From the NCBI GenBank assembly GCA_033850885.1, contig JAWWPG010000030.1, positions 1-64,000 on the forward strand: a DNA stretch of 64,000 nt. Reading direction: 5' to 3'. The translations under genes were made by a program, and so were the position numbers. Positions within the stretch are counted from its first letter, which is position 1. Each line of letters opens with the position of its first letter. Below are positions 53,101 through 64,000 of this stretch, in pieces. The notes under the pieces were generated by a model. That model did not search any database, had not been told where the DNA came from, and was given only the letters and a program-made list of their open reading frames with translations. Origin of the DNA: JAWWPG01 sp033850885 (GTDB lineage Bacteria > Actinomycetota > Actinomycetes > Propionibacteriales > Nocardioidaceae).

Positions 53101-54041
53101 GGCTGGGCGTCTCCTCGTGCTGCAGGGGGTTGGTGCGCCACGCCGACCGCGGATGCGGCGGACCGGAAACCGCGGCCCGCCAGCTCGCGACGCAGCTCGT
53201 CCGCGACCCTGACGGCAGCCGACGGGTCGGCGAAGCAGGCGCTGCCCACCTGGACGGCGTTGGCGCCGGCCGCCAGGTACTCCAGCGCATCGGCTCCGCT
53301 GCGGATGCCGCCGCTCCCCACGATGCAGGCGCCCGGCATCGCCCGCCGGACCTGCCACACGGCGTACAGCCCGACGGTCTTCAGCGCGGGCCCGGTCAGG
53401 TCGCCGGTCACGCCGCCGAGCACCGGGCGGAGGGTGCCGGAGTCCAGGGCGAGACCGGGCAGCGATCCGGGGAGTACGACGGCGTCCGCGCCCGACTCCC
53501 GGACGGCGGCCGCCATCTCGACGACTATGGCGGCGCCGGGCCACAGCTTCGCCAGCACCGGTACCCCCGCAGCCGTGTCGCGCCGCACGACGGAGACGGC
53601 ACGCGACGCCTGGACCGGGTCGGCGGCGAGCGGGGACAGGTTGACCTCGACGCCGGCGATCCCGGGCGTGTTCCCCACCCGGCGGGCCAGCTCGGCGTAC
53701 TCGCCGAGGTTGGCGCCGGCGATGGAGACGATCGGGCGGATGTCGTTGCGCAGCAGCCACGGCAGGTCGATGGCGAGGAACGCGTCGATGCCGGCACCGG
53801 CGAGGCCGACCGCGTTGAGCAGACCCGACGGCGTCTCGACGACCCGGGGCAGCGGCCGGCCGCCGCTGCCGTCACGGGTGACGGAAGGGCTGACGAACGC
53901 CCCGACCTCGGCCAGGTCGCAGAACCTGCCGAGCTCGCGCCCGTTGCCCGCACAGCCGCTGGCCGTCATCACCGGGTTCGCCAGTCTGACGTCCCCGATG
54001 GTCGTCGTCAGGTCGACCTGACCGGCCGGTGCGGCCGTCAT
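53097..54041 (-). CDS. dihydroorotate dehydrogenase class 1B-like protein with degraded active site
   Basis: The 314-residue TIM barrel aligns by eye with PyrDB: LANPVMTASGCAGNGRELGRF, ETPSGLLNAVGLAGAGIDAF and IVGSGGIRSGADALEYLAAGANAVQVGSACF. However, the NxSCPN segment holding the catalytic cysteine is replaced by NLSPLAAD with a deletion. The usual TKS lysine region reads SPS, and the later Asn-Thr segment reads PGSLPG. It is therefore probably not a working dehydrogenase alone. It is coupled to pyrK and pyrF, and an intact class 2 pyrD lies two genes upstream. Confidence 0.85.
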   Translation of the reverse strand: MTAAPAGQVDLTTTIGDVRLANPVMTASGCAGNGRELGRFCDLAEVGAFVSPSVTRDGSGGRPLPRVVETPSGLLNAVGLAGAGIDAFLAIDLPWLLRNDIRPIVSIAGANLGEYAELARRVGNTPGIAGVEVNLSPLAADPVQASRAVSVVRRDTAAGVPVLAKLWPGAAIVVEMAAAVRESGADAVVLPGSLPGLALDSGTLRPVLGGVTGDLTGPALKTVGLYAVWQVRRAMPGACIVGSGGIRSGADALEYLAAGANAVQVGSACFADPSAAVRVADELRRELAGRGFRSAASAVGVAHQPPAARGDAQP

Positions 54042-54883
54042 GGCAGCAGTGACCAGTCGACCCGGTCACCCGCGAACACCGGCCCGTCGATGCAGCAGCG
54101 CGTCGGCCGGGTGACGTTGTCCGGGCCTCTGACGGGTACGACGCAGGACAGGCAGACGCCGAGGCCGCAGGCCATCTGGGCCTCCATCGCCACCTGGCAC
54201 CAGGCGCCGACGGATCCGGCGAGGGCTGCCACCGCGCGCAGCACGCCGAGTGGCCCGCAGGCATAGACCACCTCGGTCTGGTTGCGCCTGAGGACGGCGG
54301 GGAGCGCATCGGCCACCCCACCCTTGATGCCGACCGAGCCGTCGGCGGTGGCGACCGTCACCGACTGGGCGGCCCGCCTGGCCTCCAGACCGCCGAACAG
54401 CTCCCGCTCGGTCGACGCGCCGAGCACCATGTGGACGCGACAGTCCCGCTCCCGGAGACGTTCGGCGAGCATGAACAGCGGCGCGACGCCGTACCCGTGT
54501 CCGACGACGGCGCAGGACACCGGCTCGGTGGGCAGTGCGAACGGGCGCCCCAGCGGCCCGGTCACCACGACCGGGTCGTGGGGGCTGAGCTGGGCCAGCC
54601 AGCGGGTCGCCGGGCTCCGCGGGGTGAACACCACCTCGACGGTGCCGCCGTACAGGCCGGAGTGCCGGACCCGGTGCAGCCAGAACGCGCGGGGGCGCAG
54701 CATGGCCGACGTCTCGCCGCCGATCCCCAGCGTGACGAAGCTGCCCGGCCGGGCCCGGTCGGCGATGCTGTCCGCGATCAGCGTGAGGTGGAGGTAGCCA
54801 CCCACCGGCTTCAGCGTGAGGACCTCGCTGCGCACCTGGGTGGGACCTCGCGGAGCCGGGGCGGCCCCCGACGGCTCACTCAT
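54038..54883 (-). CDS. pyrK: dihydroorotate dehydrogenase electron-transfer subunit PyrK-like
   Basis: The 281-residue protein has a ferredoxin-reductase-like FAD domain (GSFVTLGIGGETSAMLRPRAFWL), a nucleotide-binding domain (VVGHGYGVAPLFMLAERL, VYACGPLGVLRAV) and a C-terminal [2Fe-2S] site with ACGLGVCLSCVVP and a later TRCC. In class 1B enzymes PyrK passes electrons from PyrD to NAD. Its apparent partner, the 1B-like PyrD, lacks active-site residues. The ATG lies within the end of class 2 pyrD (8-base overlap). Confidence 0.88.
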   Translation of the reverse strand: MSEPSGAAPAPRGPTQVRSEVLTLKPVGGYLHLTLIADSIADRARPGSFVTLGIGGETSAMLRPRAFWLHRVRHSGLYGGTVEVVFTPRSPATRWLAQLSPHDPVVVTGPLGRPFALPTEPVSCAVVGHGYGVAPLFMLAERLRERDCRVHMVLGASTERELFGGLEARRAAQSVTVATADGSVGIKGGVADALPAVLRRNQTEVVYACGPLGVLRAVAALAGSVGAWCQVAMEAQMACGLGVCLSCVVPVRGPDNVTRPTRCCIDGPVFAGDRVDWSLLP

Positions 54884-55943
54884 CGCCCGGCGGCCGCGAG
54901 CGCATCGTTGCGAGCTCGCGCTGGACGCGGGACGGCCAGCGAGGTCCCCCGAAGACGAAGGCCGTGTAGGCCTGCACCAGGGTGGCACCGGCGTCGAGTC
55001 GCTCGGCGATGTCCGCGGCTGACGCGACCCCGCCGACGGAGATGATCGGCAGCGTCCCGGTGTGCTGGCGCAGCAGCCGGAGCACCTCGACGGAGCGGCC
55101 GCGGAGCGGCTCCCCGGACAGGCCGCCCGCGCCGACCGCCTCCACCTCGGCCGGCGTCGACCTGAGGCCGCTGCGCACGACCGTCGTGTTCACCGCGACG
55201 ATGCCGTCGAGCCCGTCCTCGACGGCGAGGTGCGCGACCTCGGCCACCTCCTCATCGGACAGGTCCGGTGCGATCTTGACCAGCAGTGGAACGTGCCGAC
55301 CGGCCGACGCGTCCGCCTGGTCCCGCACCGCGCCCAGCAGCGGTCGCAGCCGCTCGACTGCCTGCAGGTCGCGCAGTCCGGGCGTGTTCGGCGAGCTCAC
55401 GTTGACGACCAGGTAGTCGGCGTACGGCGCCAGCAGCCGCGCGCTGAGCTCGTAGTCGGCGACCGCCTTCGCGTCGGCGACGTCCTTCGACCTGCCGATG
55501 TTGACGCCGACGACGACCCCCCGGCGTCGCTTGCCGCGCCACCCGGCCAGCCTGGCCGCCACCACGGCCGCGCCGTCGTTGTTGAACCCCATCCGGTTCA
55601 CCACGGCCCGGTCGGCCACCAGGCGGAACAGCCGGGGCCGGGGGTTGCCGGGCTGCGCCTGGCCGGTCACGGTGCCCACCTCGACGAAGCTGAACCCCAC
55701 GGCCGCCAGCGCGTCGATGCCGACGGCGTTCTTGTCGAAGCCGGCGGCGATCCCGAGCGGCCCGCGGAACGTCAGCCCGAAGGCTCGCACCGGCTGGACC
55801 CGGCCCCTCGTCGGCGCTCGCGCGACGACCGGGACGACCCCCGGGACGCGAGCCGCCACCCGCAGCGCCGCGAACCCCAGCCGGTGGGCGCGCTCGGCGT
55901 CGACCCGCGTCAGCACCGCGGTGAACAGCCCTCGGTAGACCAT
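54876..55943 (-). CDS. pyrD: dihydroorotate dehydrogenase (quinone), class 2
   Basis: The 355-residue membrane-associated class 2 enzyme has the N-terminal helical region that contacts quinone (MVYRGLFTAVLTRVDAERAHRLGF). AGFDKNA, NRMGFNNDG, VVNVSSPNTPGLRDLQ with the catalytic serine, LLVKIAPDL and AVNTTVVR follow. All expected catalytic residues are present, so this is the likely working enzyme for orotate synthesis. The ATG at 55943 is 14 bases after carB ends. Confidence 0.94.
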   Translation of the reverse strand: MVYRGLFTAVLTRVDAERAHRLGFAALRVAARVPGVVPVVARAPTRGRVQPVRAFGLTFRGPLGIAAGFDKNAVGIDALAAVGFSFVEVGTVTGQAQPGNPRPRLFRLVADRAVVNRMGFNNDGAAVVAARLAGWRGKRRRGVVVGVNIGRSKDVADAKAVADYELSARLLAPYADYLVVNVSSPNTPGLRDLQAVERLRPLLGAVRDQADASAGRHVPLLVKIAPDLSDEEVAEVAHLAVEDGLDGIVAVNTTVVRSGLRSTPAEVEAVGAGGLSGEPLRGRSVEVLRLLRQHTGTLPIISVGGVASAADIAERLDAGATLVQAYTAFVFGGPRWPSRVQRELATMRSRPPGDE

Positions 55944-55957
55944 GACCCTGCCGTCTC

Positions 55958-59262
<3,305 letters not shown>

Positions 59263-59263
<1 letters not shown>

Positions 59264-60450
59264 TACGAACCTCCACCGGAAGCGTTGACCCGTCTGGTTT
59301 GCGTGGACGAAGTCCGCAAAGCTGACAGGTCAACGGATGGACTATCAATCATGAGATCAACGAACCGCGCGAACAGGTAGCCGGCGTCGTGGGGTCCGGC
59401 GGCTGCCTCGGGGTGGTACTGGACGCTGAAGGCCGGCTGCGCCAGCAGCGCCAGCCCTTCGACGACGTCGTCGTTCAGGTTGCGGTGGGTGACCCGGGCG
59501 GGCCCGAACGGCGTGTCGAAGCGGTCCCTCGTCTCCCCCGGCGGCCGCTCGACCGCGAAGCCATGGTTGTGCGACGTGACCTCGACCTTGCCGGTCGTCT
59601 CGTCCATCACCGGCTGGTTGACCCCACGGTGGCCGTAGCCGAGCTTGTACGTCGGCAGGCCGAGCGCCCGACCGAACAGCTGGTGGCCGAAGCAGATCCC
59701 GAAGAACGGGATGCGCCGCTGCAGTGTCTCGACGACCACCGCCACCTGCTCGTCCGCGGTGGCGGGGTCTCCCGGGCCGTTGGAGAGGAAGACTCCGTCC
59801 GGTTCGGTGGCGACGACCTCCTGGAAGGTCGATGCCGCGGGCAGCACGACGACCTCGACCCCATGCTCCGCGAAGCGGCGTAGCGTCATCGACTTGACTC
59901 CGAGGTCGAGCGCCGCGACCCGGCAGCGTTTGGCGCCGATCGCAGGCACGACGTAGGGCTCGGGCGTAGACACCTGGTGGGCAAGGGCGGAGCCCGACAT
60001 CAACGGCGCGGCCAGCACTCGCTTGAGCAGCCGGTCGGCGTCCGGATCCGTCGACGAGATGCCGACCCGCATCGCGCCGCGCTCGCGCAGGTGCCGGGTC
60101 AGCGCGCGGGTGTCGATCCCGCTGATGCCCACAACCCCTTGCGTGCAAAGCTCCTGAGCCAGTGTCCGGTTGGCCCGCCAGCTGCTCGCGCGTCTGGCGG
60201 GTTCGCGGACGACGTACCCGGCGACCCAGATCTTCGACGACTCGCCGTCCTCGTCGTTGACGCCGGTGTTGCCGACGTGCGGCGCGGTCATCACGACGAC
60301 CTGGCCGTGGTACGACGGGTCGGTGAGCGTCTCCTGGTAGCCGGTCATGCCCGTCGAGAAGACGGCCTCCCCGACGGTCTCGCCGACGGCGCCGTACGCG
60401 TCGCCTCGGAAGGTCCGTCCGTCCTCGAGGACGAGCACCGCTGGCGTCAC
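59263..60450 (-). CDS. carA: carbamoyl phosphate synthase small (glutaminase) subunit
   Basis: The 395-residue subunit has the N-terminal CarA domain (FRGDAYGAVGETVGEAVFSTGMTGYQETLTDPSY) and a class I amidotransferase with the nucleophile in FGICFGHQLFG and SHNHGF ... YHPEAAAGPHD. About 20 extra residues at the C-terminus (DSPSVDLSALRTSSTQTRR...) are encoded by a palindromic repeat. The GTG at 60450 overlaps the pyrC stop as GTGA. Confidence 0.95.
59282..59335. repeat. palindromic repeat inside the 3' end of carA
   Basis: Arms of about 21 bases (59282-59303, beginning GCGTTGACCCGTC, and 59315-59335, ending GACAGGTCAACG) pair with few mismatches and extend through GGAC/GTCC to a 3-base loop. 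The core GTTGACCCGTC is identical to that of the array beside pyrF. It is translated as the CarA tail and would form a stem-loop just before the carB start. Confidence 0.8.
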
Positions 60451-61727
60451 TGCAGCTTCCCGTCGAGCACGGTCGCCCTGCCCCGCAGGAAGGTGGCGAC
60501 GACGGAACCGGGGAGCGTCATCGCGCGGTACGGCGTGTTGCGGGACAGCGACGCGGTGTCGGCGGGGTCGACGACCCGGGTGGCGGACGGGTCGACAAGC
60601 GTCACGTTCGCCGGCGACCCGGTGCCGAGGGCCGACCCGTGGTGGGACACCCGGCCGATGCGCGCAGGCGCCGTCGACATCCGGTCCGCCACGTCGGCCC
60701 AGCCGAGGCGCCCGGTGTCGACCATCGCGAGCTGGACGACGCTGAGTGCGGTCTCGAGGCCGAGCATCCCCATCGCCGCCGCGGCCCACTCACACTCCTT
60801 GTCCTCGGTGGGGTGCGGCGCGTGGTCGGTGGCGACACAGTCGATCGTGCCGTCGGCGAGCCCGGCCCTGAGCGCGTCCACGTCGGCGCTGGTGCGCAGC
60901 GGGGGGTTGACCTTGTAGATCGGGTCGAACGAGGTAACGAGGTCGTCGGTGAGCAGCAGGTGGTGCGGGGTGACCTCCGCGGTGATCGCCCAGCCCTTGC
61001 TCTTGGCCCAGCGGATCAGCTCGACCGAACCGGCGGTCGAGACGTGGCACACGTGCAGCCGCGAGCCGACGTGCCCCGCGAGCAGACAGTCGCGGGCGAT
61101 GACGGCCTCCTCCGCCACGGCCGGCCAGCCCTGCATGCCGAGCACGCCCGAGACGGCGCCCTCGTTCATCTGGGCGTTCTCGGTGAGTCGGGGCTCCTGC
61201 GCGTGTTGGGCGATGACGCCGTCGAACGCCTTGACGTACTCCAGTGCCCGCCGCATCAGGACAGCGTCGGACACGCAGTTCCCGTCGTCGGAGAAGACCC
61301 GCACCCGGGCGGCCGAGTCGGCCATCGCCCCCAGCTCGGCGAGCCGCTGCCCGCCGAGGCCGGCGGTGACGGCGCCGACGGGCCGTACGTCGCAGTAGCC
61401 GCCGGTCTGGCCGAGATGCCAGACCTGCTCGACGACGCCCGCGGTGTCGGCGACCGGGTCGGTGTTGGCCATCGCGTGCACCGCCGTGAAGCCGCCCCTG
61501 GCCGCGGCTCGGGAGCCGGTGAGCACGGTCTCGGCGTCCTCCCGGCCCGGCTCACGAAGATGGGTGTGCAGGTCGACGAGGCCCGGCAGCGCCACCAGCC
61601 CGGCGGCGTCGACGACCGTCGTACCTCTCGTCGCGTCGGCAGGGTCGCCGATCCGGCCGTCGCGCAGCAGCAGGTCGGCCGGGTCGCCGCCGAGGATGGA
61701 CGCGCCTTGGATCAGGTAGTCGGTCAC
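60447..61727 (-). CDS. pyrC: dihydroorotase
   Basis: The 426-residue type I dihydroorotase has the metal-binding PGLVDLHTHLREPG, HAMANTDPV, the histidines in IAQHAQEP and HVCHVSTAGSVELI, and DCVATDHAPHPTEDK. It closes carbamoyl aspartate to dihydroorotate. The GTG at 61727 overlaps the pyrB stop as GTGA. Confidence 0.96.
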   Translation of the reverse strand: MTDYLIQGASILGGDPADLLLRDGRIGDPADATRGTTVVDAAGLVALPGLVDLHTHLREPGREDAETVLTGSRAAARGGFTAVHAMANTDPVADTAGVVEQVWHLGQTGGYCDVRPVGAVTAGLGGQRLAELGAMADSAARVRVFSDDGNCVSDAVLMRRALEYVKAFDGVIAQHAQEPRLTENAQMNEGAVSGVLGMQGWPAVAEEAVIARDCLLAGHVGSRLHVCHVSTAGSVELIRWAKSKGWAITAEVTPHHLLLTDDLVTSFDPIYKVNPPLRTSADVDALRAGLADGTIDCVATDHAPHPTEDKECEWAAAAMGMLGLETALSVVQLAMVDTGRLGWADVADRMSTAPARIGRVSHHGSALGTGSPANVTLVDPSATRVVDPADTASLSRNTPYRAMTLPGSVVATFLRGRATVLDGKLQ

Positions 61728-62650
61728 GCCTGGGCCTCCCCCGAGAGCAGCAGGTAGAGCACGGCCATCCGGACGGCGACCCCGTTCGTCACCTGCTCGA
61801 CGATCACCGACCGGGTCGAGTCGGCCACGTTCGCGGAGATCTCCATGCCCCGGTTCATCGGGCCGGGATGCATGACGATCGCGTGGTCCGCGAGGCGGGC
61901 GAAACGCCGGTCGTCGAGGCCGTACCGCCGGCTGTACTCGCGGGCACTCGGGAAGAACGCGGCGTTCATCCGTTCGTGCTGCACCCGCAGCATCATGACC
62001 GCGTCGCTCTTGTCGAGGGTGCTGTCGAAGTCGTACGACGTCTGGACCGGCCAGGTGTCGACGCCGACCGGCAGCAGCGTGGGCGGCGCCACCAGGGTGA
62101 CCTCGGCGCCGAGCGTGCTGAGCAGCAGCGCGTTGGAGCGCGCGACCCGGCTGTGCAGCACGTCGCCGACGATCGTGATGCGGCGCCCGTCGAGGTCCCC
62201 GAGGTGTCGCCGCATCGTGAACGCGTCGAGCAGCGCCTGGGTCGGATGCTCGTGGGTGCCGTCGCCGGCGTTCACGACGCTGGAGCGCACCCAGCCGCTG
62301 TTCGCGAGCCGGTGCGGTGCCCCGGACGAGGAGTGCCGGATCACCACGGCGTCGGCGCCCATCGCCTCCAGCGTCAGGGCCGTGTCCTTCAGGCTCTCGC
62401 CCTTGGAGACGCTCGAGCCCTTCGCGGAGAAGTTGATGACGTCGGCGGAGAGCCGCTTCGCGGCAGCCTCGAACGAGATCCGGGTGCGCGTCGAGTCCTC
62501 GAAGAAGAGGTTCACGACGGTGCGGCCCCGCAGCGTCGGGAGCTTCTTGATGGGCCGGTCGGCGAGGGACCTGAGCTCGACGGCCGTGTCCAGGATCAGA
62601 AGGGCGTCGTCGCGGGTCAGGTCGCCGGCGGACAGCAGGTGGTGTCTCAT
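61724..62650 (-). CDS. pyrB: aspartate carbamoyltransferase catalytic subunit
   Basis: The 308-residue enzyme joins carbamoyl phosphate and aspartate. It shows FFEDSTRTRISFE, SKGESLKDTALTLEAMGADAVV, GDGTHEHPTQALLDAFT and VMHPGPMNRGMEI. No regulatory subunit PyrI is present. Control is expected through PyrR, encoded just upstream; the genes overlap by 4 bases (ATGA). Confidence 0.97.
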   Translation of the reverse strand: MRHHLLSAGDLTRDDALLILDTAVELRSLADRPIKKLPTLRGRTVVNLFFEDSTRTRISFEAAAKRLSADVINFSAKGSSVSKGESLKDTALTLEAMGADAVVIRHSSSGAPHRLANSGWVRSSVVNAGDGTHEHPTQALLDAFTMRRHLGDLDGRRITIVGDVLHSRVARSNALLLSTLGAEVTLVAPPTLLPVGVDTWPVQTSYDFDSTLDKSDAVMMLRVQHERMNAAFFPSAREYSRRYGLDDRRFARLADHAIVMHPGPMNRGMEISANVADSTRSVIVEQVTNGVAVRMAVLYLLLSGEAQA

Positions 62651-63234
62651 CGCGTCACCTCCGAGGTGCTGATGATCACGGCGTCGCGGTCGTCGTACTC
62701 CTGCAGCAGGACCTGGACGGTCTCCGACAGGTTCGTGGGCAGGTTCTTGCCGACGAAGTCGGCTCTGATCGGCAGCTCCCGATGGCCACGGTCGACCAGG
62801 ACGGCCAGCTGGACCGCCCTTGGACGGCCGACGTCGTTGAGGGCGTCGAGGGCCGCCCGGATCGTCCGTCCGGAGAAGAGCACGTCGTCGACCAGGACGA
62901 CGACCGAGTCCTCGATGCTGTCGCCGGGGATCGCCGTGTGTTCGAGGGCTCGCGCGGGCTTGAGGCGGAGGTCGTCGCGGTACATCGTGATGTCGAGGGC
63001 GCCGTGCGGGACCGTGACTCCCTCGACCCGGCTCATCGCCGACGCAATCCGGGCTGCGAGCGGGACGCCGCGGCTCGGGATGCCCAGGAGCACCAGGTCG
63101 GCCGGCCCCTTGTTCCGTTCGAGGATCTCGTGTGCGATGCGAGTGAGCGCCCGCGTGATGTCGGATCCGTCGAGCACGACGCGCGCTGTGCGCGAGGTCT
63201 CGGTGTCCAGACTGCTGCGAGGGGCGGATGCCAT
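62647..63234 (-). CDS. pyrR: PyrR bifunctional pyrimidine regulator / uracil phosphoribosyltransferase
   Basis: The 195-residue PRTase-fold RNA-binding protein has the PRPP loop VVVLVDDVLFSGRTIRAALDAL and the PyrR-typical LVLLGIPSRGVPLAARIA. With UMP or UTP bound, PyrR binds the pyr leader RNA and represses expression. It is the first gene of the pyr operon; its ATG is preceded by AGGAGG. Confidence 0.96.
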   Translation of the reverse strand: MASAPRSSLDTETSRTARVVLDGSDITRALTRIAHEILERNKGPADLVLLGIPSRGVPLAARIASAMSRVEGVTVPHGALDITMYRDDLRLKPARALEHTAIPGDSIEDSVVVLVDDVLFSGRTIRAALDALNDVGRPRAVQLAVLVDRGHRELPIRADFVGKNLPTNLSETVQVLLQEYDDRDAVIISTSEVTR

Positions 63235-63245
63235 GAAGCAGACCT

Positions 63246-63270
63246 CCTTCTCCGCCTCACGGGACGGCTC
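63246..63270 (-). promoter_or_regulatory. PyrR-binding loop overlapping the pyrR ribosome site
   Basis: The minus strand reads GTCCCGTGAGGC (core complement at 63254-63264), matching the PyrR binding loop pattern UCCNGNGAGGC. It is followed at once by GGAGAAGGAGG. The SD (63243-63248) directly abuts the loop, so PyrR binding would block translation, as proposed for mycobacteria. A TAGCGT (63295-63300) is a possible -10. Confidence 0.65.
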
Positions 63271-63317
63271 GTTAAAGGATGTCGATCGCCAGCCACGCTA
63301 CACCACGGAGGACCGCG

Positions 63318-64000
63318 TCAGAGCTTGCCTAGCGCCGTGGTGCCCGCACCATCGACGAGGAAGTGGTAGCCGTGGGGTGACCGCCAGAACCAGACGCCGG
63401 ATCTTGGCTGGGTGACCTTCCAGCGGCCGTGCGTCTTCCAGCGATGGTTGAACACGCCGAGCCGGCCGAGGTTGTCGACGGCGGTCTGGCCGGGTGGTCC
63501 ACCTCGGTCCGGCGGGACGTAGGGCACCGTATGGTCGAGCTGGCCGGTGCGGCTGACGTTCGGGCTGTACGGCGCGCAGTCGGCCGGGGTCCGCAGCTGC
63601 ACCGCCTCGGCCATCGAGCGTGGGGTCTCGTAGCAGTCGACGGGCCGCGTCCCCGGGACGTCGACCACCCGGGTCAGTCTCACCTGACGGTGGCTCAGCC
63701 ATTCCCGCAGCTGTCCGACCAGGACCGGTCCGACCCCTTCCACTCGAGCGATGCCCGCTGTACCGCCCGCCGGTCACGGCGTCGGCGAGGGTCTGGTCGG
63801 AGACGTGGACGTAAAGCACCGCCCGGCCCAGGTCACAGCCCCGGCGCGGGTCGGTCCCCAAGTCCGCGACAGCCGGGCCACCTGCACTCATGGCCTCGTT
63901 GGCGAGCCTGGTCAGCTCCAGGGCCGCGGTGGGGTCGGCGAGGATGCCGAGCGCCCTGGCCCTGCGCCGGTCGTGGCAGTCGGTGTCGCCGAGCACCGAC
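63318..64000 (-). pseudogene. DUF222/HNH endonuclease family gene, frameshifted and cut by the window edge
   Basis: The C-terminal part reads VEGVGPVLVGQLREWL, a DHTVPYVPPDRGGPPGQT segment and a degenerate HNH region with NHRWKTHGRWK, as in the large actinobacterial DUF222-HNH family. The preceding family-like part (LYVHVSDQTLADAVTGG) is in a different frame, and the two meet near 63760-63780. A small indel therefore breaks the gene, unless it is a sequencing error. The N-terminus lies beyond 64000. Confidence 0.75.

Overview
The window is high-GC DNA from the chromosome of an actinobacterium. A Nocardioidaceae-like or related lineage is my best guess, from gene order alone. The evidence is the actinobacterial order pyrR-pyrB-pyrC-carA-carB-...-pyrF-mihF-gmk-rpoZ-coaBC-metK-priA-def-fmt-rsmB-rpe, the actinobacterial IHF (mihF), a PriA without helicase motifs, many GTG starts, apparent leaderless genes and four-base start/stop overlaps.

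Layout. 1-438 is the 5' part of a 16S rRNA gene on the minus strand, with leader and promoter up to 747. 778-13079 (minus) is a translation block: FMN alpha-hydroxy-acid oxidase, tyrS, mpg, argF, pheT, pheS, a histidine kinase, then after a plus-strand lipoprotein gene, an SpoU methylase, rplT, rpmI and infC. The arginine genes usually found between pheT and tyrS are reduced to argF.

14396-39117 is the accessory heart. It holds a ring-opening amidohydrolase (barbiturase / cyanuric acid hydrolase family), carbamate kinase, ATP-dependent hydantoinase-type HyuA/HyuB, a nitrilase-fold amidase, CoxG, a ROK regulator, a sugar-type ABC transporter, a three-subunit molybdenum hydroxylase with a UraA-type uracil permease, and a DUF2877-FdrA-DUF1116 operon (the oxamic transcarbamylase family). 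Together these suggest an oxidative pyrimidine (uracil to barbiturate) route that ends by recovering carbamoyl phosphate and ATP. That reconstruction is inference; the individual family calls are firm. A nuclease gene flanked by inverted 84-bp repeats sits inside this region.

39132-40570 carries a PH-domain membrane protein and a PnuC-type vitamin transporter behind an FMN riboswitch. 40611-51111 (minus) is a secreted S53 peptidase followed by conserved housekeeping genes (rpe, rsmB, fmt, def, priA, metK, coaBC, rpoZ, gmk, mihF). 52264-63234 (minus) is the de novo pyrimidine operon, pyrR to pyrF, with a PyrR-binding leader. It encodes two dihydroorotate dehydrogenases, an intact class 2 enzyme and a class 1B-like one that has lost its active-site signature. 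The window ends in a frameshifted DUF222/HNH gene.

Three families of short palindromic repeats occur: near 3.3 kb, at 28.6/29.9 kb, and at 52.2/59.3 kb. The last family encodes the C-terminal tail of PyrF, and a stem-loop sharing its core encodes that of CarA. No tRNA gene or CRISPR array was seen.
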